From Pseudomonas sp. PDM18 (GTDB lineage Bacteria > Pseudomonadota > Gammaproteobacteria > Pseudomonadales > Pseudomonadaceae), in assembly GCF_014852585.1 (NCBI RefSeq), contig NZ_JACVBX010000013.1, positions 1 to 64,000 on the forward strand: a DNA stretch of 64,000 bases, given 5' to 3'. Positions 8,752 through 20,197 of the stretch are shown one piece after another. The notes under the pieces are model-generated. The model did no database searches. It was given only the letters and a program-made list of their open reading frames with translations, and was not told the DNA's origin. How positions within the stretch are numbered: position 1 is the stretch's first letter; each line of letters begins with the position of its first letter. A program made the translations under genes and the position numbers.

Positions 8752-10845
8752 TCAGGCCGCTTCGACCTCCACCGGCACGCCGTTGAGCGCGGTGTTGCCG
8801 GAGAGCGCATCGAGGTGGCGCTCGTCGGTCAGGTCGTTGGCGCTGGCTCCGCCCTGCTCGCGGGCGATGGCCAGCTGCACGCCCGGCCGCCCGTGGCCCC
8901 AGCCGTGGGGCAGGCTGACTACACCGGCCATGACTTCGTCGCTGGAAGCCACCTCGATCTCGATACTGCCGACCCGCGAGCGCACCCGCACCTTTTGCCC
9001 GTCCACCAGCCCGCGCGTGGCGAGGTCCTGCGGGTGCATCAGCAACTGGTGGCGCGGCTTGCCCTTCACCAGACGGTGATAGTTGTGCATCCACGAGTTG
9101 TTGCTGCGCACGTGGCGGCGGCCGATCAGCAGCAGTTGGTCGATGGCCAGCGGCTGGGTATCGGCAAAACGGCGCAAGTCGCTCAGGAATATGTCCGGCG
9201 CGGCTTCGATGCTGCGGCTGGCGGTCTTCAGGCGTGGCGCCAGGTTGGGCTGCAGCGGCCCCAGGTCCAGCCCGTGGGGATGTTCGCGCAGTCGCGCCAG
9301 GTTGAGCTTGTGCTCGCTGGCGTCGCCGTAGGGACCGAAACGCAGGCCCATCTCGATCATCTGCTCCGGCGCCATGGTCGGCTTCAGCTCAGCCCCCTGG
9401 CGCGCGGCGTAGGCCTTGGCCAGGCCGACGAAGATTTCCCAGTCGTGCAGCATGCCTTCGGGCTTGGGCAGGATCGCCTCGTTGAAGCGGGTGACGTTGC
9501 GCACCGCGAAGACGTTGAAGGTGGTGTCGTAGTGATCGTGCTCCAGCGGCGCAGTGGGCGGCAGGATCAGATCGGCGTAGCGGGTGGTCTCATTGATGTA
9601 CAGATCGACGCTGAGCATGAACTCCAGGCCATCCAGCGCCTGCTCCAGGCGGCGGCCATTGGGCGTGGACAGCACCGGGTTGCCGGCCACCGTCACCAGC
9701 GCGCGCACCTGCCCTTGCCCGTCGGTAAGCATTTCCTCGGCCAGCGCCGCCACCGGCAGCTCGCCGCCGTATTCCGGCAGGCCGGACACGCGGCTCTGCC
9801 AGCGATTGAACGCGCCGCCCGCGGTAGTCGCCACCAGATCTACTGCCGGCGTGGTGCACAGGGTACCGCCGACGCGGTCGAGATTGCCGGTGACCAGGTT
9901 GATCAACTGCACCAGCCACTGGCACAGGCTGCCGAAAACTTGCGTCGAAACGCCCATGCGCCCATAGCAGACCGCCTTGTCGGCGGCGGCGAAATCCCGC
10001 GCCAGCTGGCGGATATCGTCGGCCGGCACGCCGCAGCGTGCGGCCATGGCTTCAACCTTGAACGGCGCCAGCGCTTCGCGCACCGCGTCCAGGCCGTTCA
10101 CTGGCAGGGAGGTTTCGCGAGTCAGCCCTTCGCCGAGCAGCGTATCGAGGATGCCCAGCAGTAGCGCCGCATCTTCGCCGGGACGAACGAACAGGTGCTG
10201 GTCCGCGATCGCCGCCGTCTCGGTGCGACGCGGGTCGACCACCACCAGCTTGCCGCCGCGCGCCTTCACGGCCTTCAGGCGTTTTTCAACGTCCGGCACG
10301 GTCATGATGCTGCCGTTGGAGGCCAGCGGGTTGCCGCCCAGGATCAGCATGAAGTCGGTGTGGTCGATGTCGGGAATTGGAATCAGCAGGCCATGCCCGA
10401 ACATCTGCTGGCTCACCAGATGATGCGGCAGTTGGTCCACCGAGGTCGCCGAATAACGGTTGCGCGTCTTCAACTGGCCGAGGAAGTAGTTGCTGTGGGT
10501 CATCAATCCGTAGTTGTGCACGCTGGGGTTGCCCTGGTACACCGCTACCGCGTTGCTGCCATGGCGTTCGCGAATTTCCGCCAGGCGCGTGGCGACCAGC
10601 TCGAAGGCCTCGTCCCAGCCAATCGGCTGCCATTCGTTGCCGACGCGGCGCACCGGTTGGCGCAGGCGATCCGGATCATTCTGAATGTCCTGCAGCGCCA
10701 CCGCCTTGGGGCAGATGTGGCCACGGCTGAAACTGTCCTGGGCGTCGCCCTTGATCGATAGGATGCGCTCATCCTCCGTCTCGATGGTCAGGCCGCAGAT
10801 GGCCTCGCACAGGTGGCACGCACGGTGGTGGAGGGTCTTGCTCAT
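8752..10845 (-). CDS. Molybdopterin-dependent oxidoreductase, DMSO reductase family, cytoplasmic
   Basis: The 697-residue protein begins MSKTLHHRACHLCEAICG, giving a [4Fe-4S] site C-x2-C-x3-C-x27-C ending in GHICPKA. Molybdopterin and MGD-binding segments follow (ILGGNPLASNGSIMTVPDV, VVDPRRTETAAIADQHLFV, later VTVAGNPVLSTPN) and a C-terminal molydopterin-dinucleotide-binding domain (GLVDGQKVRVRSRVGSIEIE, SLPHGWGHG). No Tat signal is present, so it should act in the cytoplasm. A formate dehydrogenase-like or assimilatory role is possible but no partner subunit gene is adjacent. ATG 10845 is preferred over the ATG at 10869, which lacks a ribosome site. Substrate unknown. Confidence 0.82.
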   Translation of the reverse strand: MSKTLHHRACHLCEAICGLTIETEDERILSIKGDAQDSFSRGHICPKAVALQDIQNDPDRLRQPVRRVGNEWQPIGWDEAFELVATRLAEIRERHGSNAVAVYQGNPSVHNYGLMTHSNYFLGQLKTRNRYSATSVDQLPHHLVSQQMFGHGLLIPIPDIDHTDFMLILGGNPLASNGSIMTVPDVEKRLKAVKARGGKLVVVDPRRTETAAIADQHLFVRPGEDAALLLGILDTLLGEGLTRETSLPVNGLDAVREALAPFKVEAMAARCGVPADDIRQLARDFAAADKAVCYGRMGVSTQVFGSLCQWLVQLINLVTGNLDRVGGTLCTTPAVDLVATTAGGAFNRWQSRVSGLPEYGGELPVAALAEEMLTDGQGQVRALVTVAGNPVLSTPNGRRLEQALDGLEFMLSVDLYINETTRYADLILPPTAPLEHDHYDTTFNVFAVRNVTRFNEAILPKPEGMLHDWEIFVGLAKAYAARQGAELKPTMAPEQMIEMGLRFGPYGDASEHKLNLARLREHPHGLDLGPLQPNLAPRLKTASRSIEAAPDIFLSDLRRFADTQPLAIDQLLLIGRRHVRSNNSWMHNYHRLVKGKPRHQLLMHPQDLATRGLVDGQKVRVRSRVGSIEIEVASSDEVMAGVVSLPHGWGHGRPGVQLAIAREQGGASANDLTDERHLDALSGNTALNGVPVEVEAA

Positions 10846-11012
10846 GGCTCGCCTCGTTATTGTTGTCACCAGCGCCCCATGGGGCCGGTCGCGGGGTCGA
10901 AAGCACTATGAATCCAGTCCTGGCGAAGCACCACCAGCTTCCGTCGGGTGAATCGCAAGGCATCAGGAACGACCATGTTGAAGCCCCACCTGACGGGCCC
11001 TCCGGGCGAAAC

Positions 11013-11040
11013 TTGCGTATATCCGTCATTTCCTTATAGG
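11013..11040 (+). promoter_or_regulatory. Candidate argF promoter
   Basis: TTGCGT and TATAGG are separated by 16 bases, about 120 bp before the argF start, in the 314-bp divergent gap with the oxidoreductase gene. I could not place an ArgR operator by eye with confidence. The rest of this gap shows nothing else. Confidence 0.4.
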
Positions 11041-11159
11041 ATCGCGCCTCCCCCCATTTTCCGCTCCATGCGGTCCCGCCGCAGGTTCAGCCCGTTTTTT
11101 CTCACGAAAGCCGGTCGGTGCCTCGGCCTGATTCTGAGAATAAGTAGTAGGTACGAACC

Positions 11160-12076
<917 letters not shown>

Positions 12077-12077
<1 letters not shown>

Positions 12078-12219
12078 GAACCTGCCCATAATCTGCCTGC
12101 GCTGTCCCGGGCGGCGTTGGAATCAGGTAAAAAATGCTCATTTAGCAGGCGTAAACTGCGCTTTTTTACCTGATTCCGCCTAGCTCGGACTGCGCTCGGC
12201 GAGATTCTGAACAGGTTCT
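12077..12219. repeat. 143-bp palindromic element
   Basis: Imperfect outer arms (AGAACCTG near 12077 and CAGGTTCT ending at 12219, extended by AATCT/AGATT) enclose a perfect 16-bp inner inverted repeat GGAATCAGGTAAAAAA (12119-12134) / TTTTTTACCTGATTCC (12162-12177). It fills the whole gap between argF and the ABC ATPase gene. The T6 after a stem could terminate argF transcription. The size and the nested symmetry suggest a MITE-like or REP-like dispersed element; copy number could not be checked. Confidence 0.75.
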
Positions 12220-12226
12220 ACGTTCA

Positions 12227-13288
12227 ATGACCCAAACGCTGCTGCTCAAACTCGAAGATCTTTCCTGTGGCTATGAACAGCAGCGTGTGGTGCAAGACGT
12301 CAGCCTTCACCTGAACGCCGGCGACATTGGCTGCCTGCTCGGCCCCTCGGGCTGCGGCAAGACCACCACCCTGCGCGCCATCGCCGGTTTCGAGCCGGTG
12401 CAGGGCGGTCGCATCGAACTGGCCGGCGAAGTGATTTCCCGCCCCGGTTTCACCCTGTCGCCGGAGAGGCGCCGGATCGGCATGGTGTTTCAGGACTACG
12501 CGCTGTTCCCGCACCTGTCCGTGGCGGACAATGTCGCCTTCGGCATCCGCAAGCATCCCGAGCGCGAGCGCATCATCGGCGAGTTGCTGGAACTGGTGAA
12601 GCTCGACGGCCTCGACCAGCGCTTCCCGCACGAACTTTCCGGCGGCCAGCAGCAACGCGTGGCCCTGGCCCGCGCGCTCGCGCCGCAGCCGCAGCTGCTG
12701 CTGCTCGACGAACCCTTCTCCAACCTCGATGTGGAACTGCGCCGCCAGCTCAGCCACGAGGTGCGCGACATCCTCAAGGCGCGCGGCACCAGCGCCATCC
12801 TGGTCACCCATGACCAGGAAGAAGCCTTCGCCGTCAGCGATCACGTCGGCGTATTCCGCCACGGCGTGCTGGAGCAATGGGACACCCCGTTCAACCTCTA
12901 CCACGAACCGCAGACGCCCTTCGTCGCCAGCTTCGTCGGCCAGGGCTACTTCATTCGCGGACAGATGCGCGGGACCGACGCGGTGCAGACCGAGTTGGGT
13001 CTGCTGCGCGGCAACCGTGCCTACAGCCTGCCGGACGGCAGCGCGGTGGATGTGCTGCTGCGCCCGGATGACCTGGTTCCGGCCACCGATGGCGCGCTGA
13101 AGGCGCGGATCGTCGGCAAGTCGTTCCTCGGCGCGGCGACGCTCTATCGCCTGCAACTGCCCACCGGCACCCAGCTGGAATCACTCTTCCCGAGCCACTC
13201 CGACCATCAACCCGGCGACGAAGTCAGCATCGGCGTGGCCGCCGAGCACCTGGTGCTGTTCCCGGCCCAGGGCAGCGTGGCGCTCTAG
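12227..13288 (+). CDS. ABC transporter ATP-binding protein (FbpC/PotA-like)
   Basis: The 353-residue ATPase has Walker A GPSGCGKTT, Q-loop (MVFQDYALFPH), signature LSGGQQQR, Walker B LLLLDEPFSNLD and the H-loop VTHDQEE, then an OB-like C-terminal regulatory domain typical of the CUT1/iron/polyamine group. FbpC-like ferric-iron or PotA-like polyamine transport are the closest choices. No permease or binding-protein gene adjoins it, so its partners are elsewhere. Its stop overlaps the convergent etfA stop by four bases. The P. aeruginosa counterpart also follows argF. Confidence 0.88.
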   Translation: MTQTLLLKLEDLSCGYEQQRVVQDVSLHLNAGDIGCLLGPSGCGKTTTLRAIAGFEPVQGGRIELAGEVISRPGFTLSPERRRIGMVFQDYALFPHLSVADNVAFGIRKHPERERIIGELLELVKLDGLDQRFPHELSGGQQQRVALARALAPQPQLLLLDEPFSNLDVELRRQLSHEVRDILKARGTSAILVTHDQEEAFAVSDHVGVFRHGVLEQWDTPFNLYHEPQTPFVASFVGQGYFIRGQMRGTDAVQTELGLLRGNRAYSLPDGSAVDVLLRPDDLVPATDGALKARIVGKSFLGAATLYRLQLPTGTQLESLFPSHSDHQPGDEVSIGVAAEHLVLFPAQGSVAL

Positions 13289-14229
13289 GCAAGCGCTTTC
13301 TCCAATTCCGGCAGCAGCTCGAACAGGTCGCCCCGCAACCCGTAGTCGGCGATATCGAAGATCGGCGCATCCGGGTCGAGGTTGATCGCGGCGATGACCT
13401 TGGCGTCCTTCATTCCCGCCACGTGTTGCACCGCACCGGAAATCCCCACCGCCAGGTAAAGCTCCGGCGCGACGATGCGCCCGGACTGGCCGATCTGCAG
13501 CTCTGCCGGTGCAAAGCCCGCATCCACCGCCGCCAGCGAAGCACCCACAGCGCCGTGCAGGCGATCCGCCAGGGGATAGAGCGCGGCGAAACCTTCCTCG
13601 GTCTGCAGGCCACGACCGCCGGCGACAATCACCTTCGCCGACTCCAGCGCGGGACGTTCGAAGTCCGGACGCTCTTCGCCCTGCCAGGACGAAAGCGCGA
13701 GATCGCCGGCCCCGTTAAGTCTTTCCAGTTGGGCGTTGCCGCCTTCAGCGGCAACCGGGTCGAAGGCCGTTGGCCGAATGCCCAGCACCTTCACCGGCGC
13801 CTCGCAGCGCACCGTGGCGATGGCGTTGCCTGCGTAGATCGGGCGCTGGAAGGTCTGCTCGTCGATCACTGCGATCACATCGGACACCGCGTCCACGTCC
13901 AACAGCGCCGCGATACGCGGCAGGCAATCGCGCCCTGTCGCGGTGGCCGGCGCAAGAATGTGGCTATAGCCGGGAGCCAGTTGCACGGCCAGCGCGGAGA
14001 GGTTTTCCGCCAGCAGGTGGTCGTAGGCCGGATCTTCCACCAGCACGACGCGCGCGACGCACTCGATGCCGCATGCCTGCTCCGTCAGGTGGGCCAGACA
14101 GCTGCCGGCCAGCAACAGATGCACGTCACCGCCGATCTGCTGGGCGGCCGCCAGCGCATTCAGGGTCGCCGGGGCGAGAACGGCGGAGCCGGTGTGGGTG
14201 TGGTAGTCAGCGATGACCAGGGTTGCCAT
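13285..14229 (-). CDS. Electron transfer flavoprotein alpha subunit, unpaired paralogue
   Basis: The 314-residue protein has the N-terminal ETF domain and the FAD-binding C-terminal domain (IVAGGRGLQ, GRIVAPELYLAVGISGAVQH, DPDAPIFDIADYGL). ETF alpha normally pairs with ETF beta to carry electrons from acyl-CoA or amine dehydrogenases to ETF-QO, but no etfB lies next to it. Two residues that tune the flavin in known ETFs differ: the arginine of the GASR motif (human alpha-R249) is L232 (GASLAAVD), and the threonine of GQTG (human T266) is S249. It may be a degenerate or specialised paralogue; the main etfBA pair is presumably elsewhere. The gene symbol is withheld for that reason. Confidence 0.85.
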   Translation of the reverse strand: MATLVIADYHTHTGSAVLAPATLNALAAAQQIGGDVHLLLAGSCLAHLTEQACGIECVARVVLVEDPAYDHLLAENLSALAVQLAPGYSHILAPATATGRDCLPRIAALLDVDAVSDVIAVIDEQTFQRPIYAGNAIATVRCEAPVKVLGIRPTAFDPVAAEGGNAQLERLNGAGDLALSSWQGEERPDFERPALESAKVIVAGGRGLQTEEGFAALYPLADRLHGAVGASLAAVDAGFAPAELQIGQSGRIVAPELYLAVGISGAVQHVAGMKDAKVIAAINLDPDAPIFDIADYGLRGDLFELLPELEKALA

Positions 14230-14324
14230 AGGAGTACCTGCGAAGCTGCGAACCGCGCCGGACGGGCGCGGTTTTCAGTGAAGGCCAGACTACCCCGAGG
14301 AGGCGAAATCCCCCCGGTCACAGA

Positions 14325-15110
14325 TCAACCAACCAGCAGATGACCGCTGGCCACCAACCGTGCGTACCCAGCGATGCTCACGCGGTCGTCCTCCAGGCGG
14401 CACCACAGCTCGCCGCCGCGCTCGGAGCACTGGAAGGCGCGCATCTGCAGCTTGTTCAGGCGGCCCGACCAGTAGGGAATCAGGCTGCAGTGGGCGGCAC
14501 CGGTCACCGGGTCTTCGTTGAGGCCGATGGCTGGAGCGAAGAAGCGCGAGACGAAATCGTAGTCATCGCTGCGCGCGGTGACGATCACGCCCAGGTAAGG
14601 CAGGCGCGCCAGGGCGGCGAAGTCCGGCTTGCAGTCACGCACGGCCTGCTCGGACTCCAGCAGCGCCATCAGGTGCGAGGCGTTGCTCAGGGCATCCACC
14701 ACGTCCACACCCAGCGCGGTCGCCAGTTCCACGGTGGCACCGGTTTCGCTCGGCGGCTGCGCCGGGAAGTTCAGCGCCAACCGGCCGTCCTCGCGGGTCA
14801 CCCGCAGCGGGCCGGACAGCGAGTTGAGTTCCAGCACCTCGCTCGGGTCATCGAACACGTTCAACAGCACGTGGGCGCTGGCCAGGGTGGCATGGCCGCA
14901 CAGCGGCACCTCGGCGGTCGGGGTAAACCAGCGGATGCGCCAGCCCTCGGGCTCCTTCACCAGGAAGGCGGTTTCCGAGAGGTTGTGCTCGGCGGCAATC
15001 TTCTGCATCAGCTCGTCGCTCAGCCAGGCGTCGAGGCGGTAGACCATGGCCGGGTTGCCGGCGAAGGGACGGTCGGTGAAGGCGTCCACCTGATGGAAGT
15101 CGAGCAGCAT
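14325..15110 (-). CDS. PhzF-family isomerase/epimerase-like protein
   Basis: The 261-residue protein has the two-domain diaminopimelate-epimerase-like fold of the PhzF family. It shows the family start (DFHQVDAFTDRPFAGNPAMVY), the catalytic glutamate region (AAEHNLSETAFL), the glycine-rich LCGHATLASAHVL and the second-half motif NEDPVTGAAHCSLIPYW. PhzF itself isomerises DHHA in phenazine synthesis, but most members, like YddE, have no known substrate and there are no phz genes here. ATG 15110 gives the family start; the longer frame upstream is not supported. Confidence 0.88.
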   Translation of the reverse strand: MLLDFHQVDAFTDRPFAGNPAMVYRLDAWLSDELMQKIAAEHNLSETAFLVKEPEGWRIRWFTPTAEVPLCGHATLASAHVLLNVFDDPSEVLELNSLSGPLRVTREDGRLALNFPAQPPSETGATVELATALGVDVVDALSNASHLMALLESEQAVRDCKPDFAALARLPYLGVIVTARSDDYDFVSRFFAPAIGLNEDPVTGAAHCSLIPYWSGRLNKLQMRAFQCSERGGELWCRLEDDRVSIAGYARLVASGHLLVG

Positions 15111-15203
15111 GACAATCTCCTTGTGAGTGACGGCCGAGCATGACAGAAGCCGACGGGCGGCGAACCGTACAGCAGGGAGCACACAGTCCCTGGGGTTGAG
15201 CGA

Positions 15204-15674
15204 TCAGGGACGGCCGATGGGTGCGAACTTCGCCGAGGTCAGGCCGGCCAGCGTCTCGGCGCTCAATTCCACTTCCAGACCGCGCCGGCCAGCGCTGACA
15301 TGGATGGTCGGGAAGCCCTGGGCGGATTCGTCGATGAAGGTGCGCAGGCGCTTCTTCTGCCCTAGCGGGCTGATGCCGCCAACCAGGTAGCCCGTAGCGC
15401 GCTGCGCAGCGTTGGGGTCGGCCATGTCGGCCTTCTTCACGCCCGCCGCGTGGGCCAGCGCCTTGAGGTCCAGGCTGCCCACCACCGGCACCACCGCCAC
15501 CAGCAGTTCGCCCTTCTCGCTTGCCGCCAGCAACGTCTTGAACACCCGCGCCGGCTCGAGGTTGAGCTTCTCCGCGGCCTCCAGGCCATAGGACGGCGCC
15601 TTGGGGTCGTGCTCGTAGCTCAGCACGTGGTGTTCGGCGCGGTTCTTCTTCAGCAGGTCGATGGCGGGGGTCAT
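15204..15674 (-). CDS. ybaK: Cys-tRNA(Pro)/Cys-tRNA(Cys) deacylase YbaK
   Basis: The 156-residue protein belongs to the YbaK/EbsC family of trans-editing enzymes that hydrolyse Cys-tRNA(Pro) formed by prolyl-tRNA synthetase error. The substrate-binding lysine is seen in RVFKTLLA and the GGISPLGQKKRL loop is the family hallmark. ATG 15674 gives the usual MTPAIDLLKKN start and length. It is a single cytoplasmic domain, divergent from glpK. Confidence 0.9.
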   Translation of the reverse strand: MTPAIDLLKKNRAEHHVLSYEHDPKAPSYGLEAAEKLNLEPARVFKTLLAASEKGELLVAVVPVVGSLDLKALAHAAGVKKADMADPNAAQRATGYLVGGISPLGQKKRLRTFIDESAQGFPTIHVSAGRRGLEVELSAETLAGLTSAKFAPIGRP

Positions 15675-15767
15675 GATCAGCGGGCTTCTCGCAGGCAGCT
15701 TTCCAGCGCATAACAGTAAGCCAAGGTGTGGCGCACTGCACGGTGTTCGCTTCACCGACGCGGATGA

Positions 15768-17360
<1,593 letters not shown>

Positions 17361-17376
17361 ACGCATTACCGGTAAC

Positions 17377-17459
17377 GTAGGATGGTGTGGAGCGAAGCGA
17401 TACCCATTGATGTTCATGCGAGCAATGGCGATGGGTATCGCAAGCTCCACCCATCCTAC
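17377..17459. repeat. 83-bp inverted repeat downstream of glpK
   Basis: The left arm GTAGGATGGTGTGGAGCGAA and the following GCGATACCCAT pair with ATGGGTATCGCAAGCTCCAC and CCATCCTAC. The loop is about 20 bases. Long near-perfect arms and placement in a spacer point to a dispersed REP/MITE-like element. It may also protect or end the glpK message. Confidence 0.75.
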
Positions 17460-17492
17460 AGAGCTAAATTGCAGGTTGGAGGGTGTGCTCCC

Positions 17493-17702
17493 ATGCCTGA
17501 ATGGATTGTGCTGGTTTCTTTGAGTGGGTCCCCCGACCGGGAGTGGTATTTGAGAAAGGCTGGGAGAGGGTTGAGCCTTTCTCCCAGACTTGAAGAAGCG
17601 AAACGGCACTCAACCCTGGACGGCGCTCAACAGACACTTGAAGTAGTGAATGGATTCCCGAATACGCAGGGGCGCATTGAGCAGCATCCTTCTACGCAAT
17701 AG
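17493..17702 (+). CDS. Small hypothetical protein
   Basis: A 69-residue frame begins ATG 17493 with GGAGGG nine bases upstream and ends just before glpR. The product begins MPEWIVLVSLSGSPDREWYL and ends GRIEQHPSTQ; it is charged and soluble, with no membrane segment or known motif. It sits between a repeat and glpR in an otherwise non-coding 380-bp gap. I do not recognise it. It could be a phage-derived or spurious gene; the ribosome site and non-repetitive composition are the only support. Confidence 0.4.
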   Translation: MPEWIVLVSLSGSPDREWYLRKAGRGLSLSPRLEEAKRHSTLDGAQQTLEVVNGFPNTQGRIEQHPSTQ

Positions 17703-17741
17703 CATCCCTGGCCTCACGCCCCTTCCACGCGAGCGAACCGA

Positions 17742-18497
17742 ATGAATCTGCCACCCCGACAGCAAAGCATCCTCGATCTGGTCCGCGAACGCGGCTACCT
17801 GAGCATCGAGGAACTCGCCCAGCAGTTCGCCGTGACCCCGCAGACCATCCGCCGCGACATCAACCAGCTCGCCGAGCAGAACCTGCTGCGCCGCTACCAC
17901 GGCGGCGCGGCCTGGGACTCGAGCATCGAGAACACCGCCTACAACACCCGCGCCGACCAGATGCGCGACGAGAAGCAGCGCATCGCCGAGGCCATCGCCG
18001 CGCACATCCCGGACAACGCCTCGCTGTTCATCAACATCGGCACCACCACTGAGGCCATCGCCCGCGCCCTGCTCGGCCACAAGAACCTCAAGGTCATTAC
18101 CAACAACCTGCACGTCGCCAGCATCCTCGCCGGCAAGGACGACTTCGAAGTGCTGATCGCCGGCGGCACCGTGCGCGGCGACGGCGGTGTGGTCGGGCAG
18201 GCCGCGGTGGACTTCATCGAGCAGTTCCGCGTCGACTTCGCCGTGGTCGGCATCAGCGGCATCGACGAGGACGGCAGCCTGCTGGACTTCGACTACCAGG
18301 AAGTGCGCGTCTCCCGCGCCATCATCGACAACGCCCGGCAGGTGTTCCTCGCCGCCGACTCCAGCAAGTTCGGGCGCAACGCCGTGGTGCGCCTGGGGCC
18401 GATCTCCCTGGTCAGCCGGGTGTTCACCGACAGCCCGCCCCCCGCCACCGTGGCGCGCCTGATGCAGCAGCACAAGGTCCAGCTCGAACTGGTCTGA
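17742..18497 (+). CDS. glpR: Glycerol-3-phosphate regulon repressor (DeoR family)
   Basis: The 251-residue protein has an N-terminal DeoR helix-turn-helix ([20 protein letters not shown] followed by LLRRYHGGA) and a C-terminal sugar-phosphate sensor domain ([38 protein letters not shown]). It represses glycerol genes and is released by glycerol 3-phosphate. It lies between glpK and glpD and a matching operator occurs in front of glpD. Confidence 0.95.
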   Translation: MNLPPRQQSILDLVRERGYLSIEELAQQFAVTPQTIRRDINQLAEQNLLRRYHGGAAWDSSIENTAYNTRADQMRDEKQRIAEAIAAHIPDNASLFINIGTTTEAIARALLGHKNLKVITNNLHVASILAGKDDFEVLIAGGTVRGDGGVVGQAAVDFIEQFRVDFAVVGISGIDEDGSLLDFDYQEVRVSRAIIDNARQVFLAADSSKFGRNAVVRLGPISLVSRVFTDSPPPATVARLMQQHKVQLELV

Positions 18498-18590
18498 GTC
18501 GCGCCCGACTCCTTCACTTTCGAACATTCAGACGAATGCCTGCGCGAATTCGCGCTCAATGCTGGTCATATTTCATTCATTGAACTAGGA

Positions 18591-18610
18591 TATTTTCGAA
18601 AACGAACATC
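18591..18610. promoter_or_regulatory. GlpR operator in front of glpD
   Basis: TATTTTCGAAAACGAACATC at 18591-18610 fits the E. coli GlpR consensus WATKYTCGWWWWCGAWMATW. A second, poorer half-site (CTTTCGAACATTC) lies about 75 bp upstream at 18516-18530. The position is 35 bp before the glpD start, suited to block the promoter. Confidence 0.65.
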
Positions 18611-18644
18611 AAAAGATTCACTTTCAATCCCCAAGGCGGCCCCC

Positions 18645-20186
18645 ATGAACCCAACCAGCAAGCGCCACGCGCCCCTGGCCGAAGTCTATGACCTGGCCGT
18701 CGTCGGTGGCGGCATCAATGGCGCGGGGATTGCGGCGGACGCTGCCGGGCGCGGGCTGTCGGTGTTCCTTTGCGAACAGCACGACCTCGCCGCCCACACC
18801 TCCTCCGCCAGCAGCAAGCTGGTCCACGGCGGCCTGCGCTACCTGGAACACTACGAATTCCGCCTGGTCCGCGAAGCCCTCGCCGAGCGCGAAGTGCTGC
18901 TGGCCAAGGCGCCGCACATCGTCCACCCGCTGCGCTTCGTGCTGCCGCACCGCCCCCACCTGCGCCCGGCCTGGATGATCCGCGCCGGCCTGTTCCTCTA
19001 CGATCACCTGGGCAAGCGCGAGAAGCTGCCGGCTTCCCGTGGTGTGCGCTTCGGCCTCGACAGCCCGCTGAAGGCCGAGATCATCCGCGGCTTCGAATAC
19101 TCCGACTGCTCGGTGGACGACGCCCGCCTGGTGGTGCTCAACGCCATGGCCGCCCGTGAGAACGGCGCCCATGTGCACCCGCGCACCCGCTGCGTCAGCG
19201 CCCGGCGCAGCAAGGGGCTGTGGCACCTGCATCTGGAGCGCGCCGACGGCAGCCTGTACTCGGTGCGCGCCCGCGCGCTGGTCAACGCCGCTGGCCCCTG
19301 GGTCGACCGTTTCCTGCGCGAGGAACTACGGCAGAAACCGCCCTACGGCATCCGTCTGATCCAGGGCAGCCACCTGATCGTGCCGCGTCTGTACGAAGGC
19401 GAGCACGCGTACATCCTGCAGAACGAGGACCGGCGCATCGTCTTCGCCATCCCCTACCTACGCCAGTTCACCCTGATCGGCACCACCGACCGCGAATACC
19501 AGGGCGACCCGGCGAAGATCAGCATCAGCGAAGAAGAGACCGACTACCTGCTCAACGTGGTCAATGCGCACTTCAAGCACCAGTTGGGCCGCCAGGACAT
19601 CCTGCGCAGCTTCTCCGGCGTGCGCCCGCTGTGCGACGACGAGTCCGACGATCCATCGGCCGTGACCCGCGACTACACCCTGGCACTGGACAACACTCCC
19701 GGCGAAGCGCCGCTGCTGTCAGTGTTCGGCGGCAAGCTGACGACCTATCGCAAGCTCGCCGAAGCTGCGCTGGAACAATTGGCGCCGCACTTCGCCGGCG
19801 TGATGAAAGCCAGTTGGACCGCCAGCGCCCCACTGCCCGGCGGCGAAGCCATGACCACGGTGGAAGAACTGGCCGTCCAGCTCATGGACCGCCTGCGCCA
19901 ACTCGACCCGGCCCTCGCCCGGCGCTGGGCCAGCACCTACGGCAGCCGCATCTGGAAACTGCTGGACGGCGCGCACAACCTCAGCGAACTGGGAGAACAC
20001 CTGGGTGCCGGGCTCTATGCGCGGGAAGTGGAGTACCTGGTTCACGAGGAATGGGCGCGCGATGCCGACGACATCCTCTGGCGCCGCACCAAGCTCGGCC
20101 TGTTCCTCAATGCCCGCCAGCGTGAGCGCCTGGAGCAGTTCCTCAGCCGCGAAAGCCCGCTGGAGCCGAGTACGCAGGTGGCCTGA
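18645..20186 (+). CDS. glpD: Aerobic glycerol-3-phosphate dehydrogenase
   Basis: The 513-residue flavoprotein oxidises sn-glycerol 3-phosphate to dihydroxyacetone phosphate at the inner membrane and feeds ubiquinone. The Rossmann FAD motif DLAVVGGGINGAGIA is near residue 16, followed by the SSKLVHGGLRYLEHYEFRLV segment and the FGGKLTTYRKLAE motif of the family. It is preceded by a GlpR operator and is the last gene of the glp block. Confidence 0.97.
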   Translation: MNPTSKRHAPLAEVYDLAVVGGGINGAGIAADAAGRGLSVFLCEQHDLAAHTSSASSKLVHGGLRYLEHYEFRLVREALAEREVLLAKAPHIVHPLRFVLPHRPHLRPAWMIRAGLFLYDHLGKREKLPASRGVRFGLDSPLKAEIIRGFEYSDCSVDDARLVVLNAMAARENGAHVHPRTRCVSARRSKGLWHLHLERADGSLYSVRARALVNAAGPWVDRFLREELRQKPPYGIRLIQGSHLIVPRLYEGEHAYILQNEDRRIVFAIPYLRQFTLIGTTDREYQGDPAKISISEEETDYLLNVVNAHFKHQLGRQDILRSFSGVRPLCDDESDDPSAVTRDYTLALDNTPGEAPLLSVFGGKLTTYRKLAEAALEQLAPHFAGVMKASWTASAPLPGGEAMTTVEELAVQLMDRLRQLDPALARRWASTYGSRIWKLLDGAHNLSELGEHLGAGLYAREVEYLVHEEWARDADDILWRRTKLGLFLNARQRERLEQFLSRESPLEPSTQVA

Positions 20187-20197
20187 AATGCGGCGCC

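Noticed and set aside
8116..10164. Open frame of about 682 residues antisense to grxD and the molybdopterin oxidoreductase
   Set aside because: It crosses grxD, a terminator and the oxidoreductase gene on the other strand; composition is typical of shadow frames.
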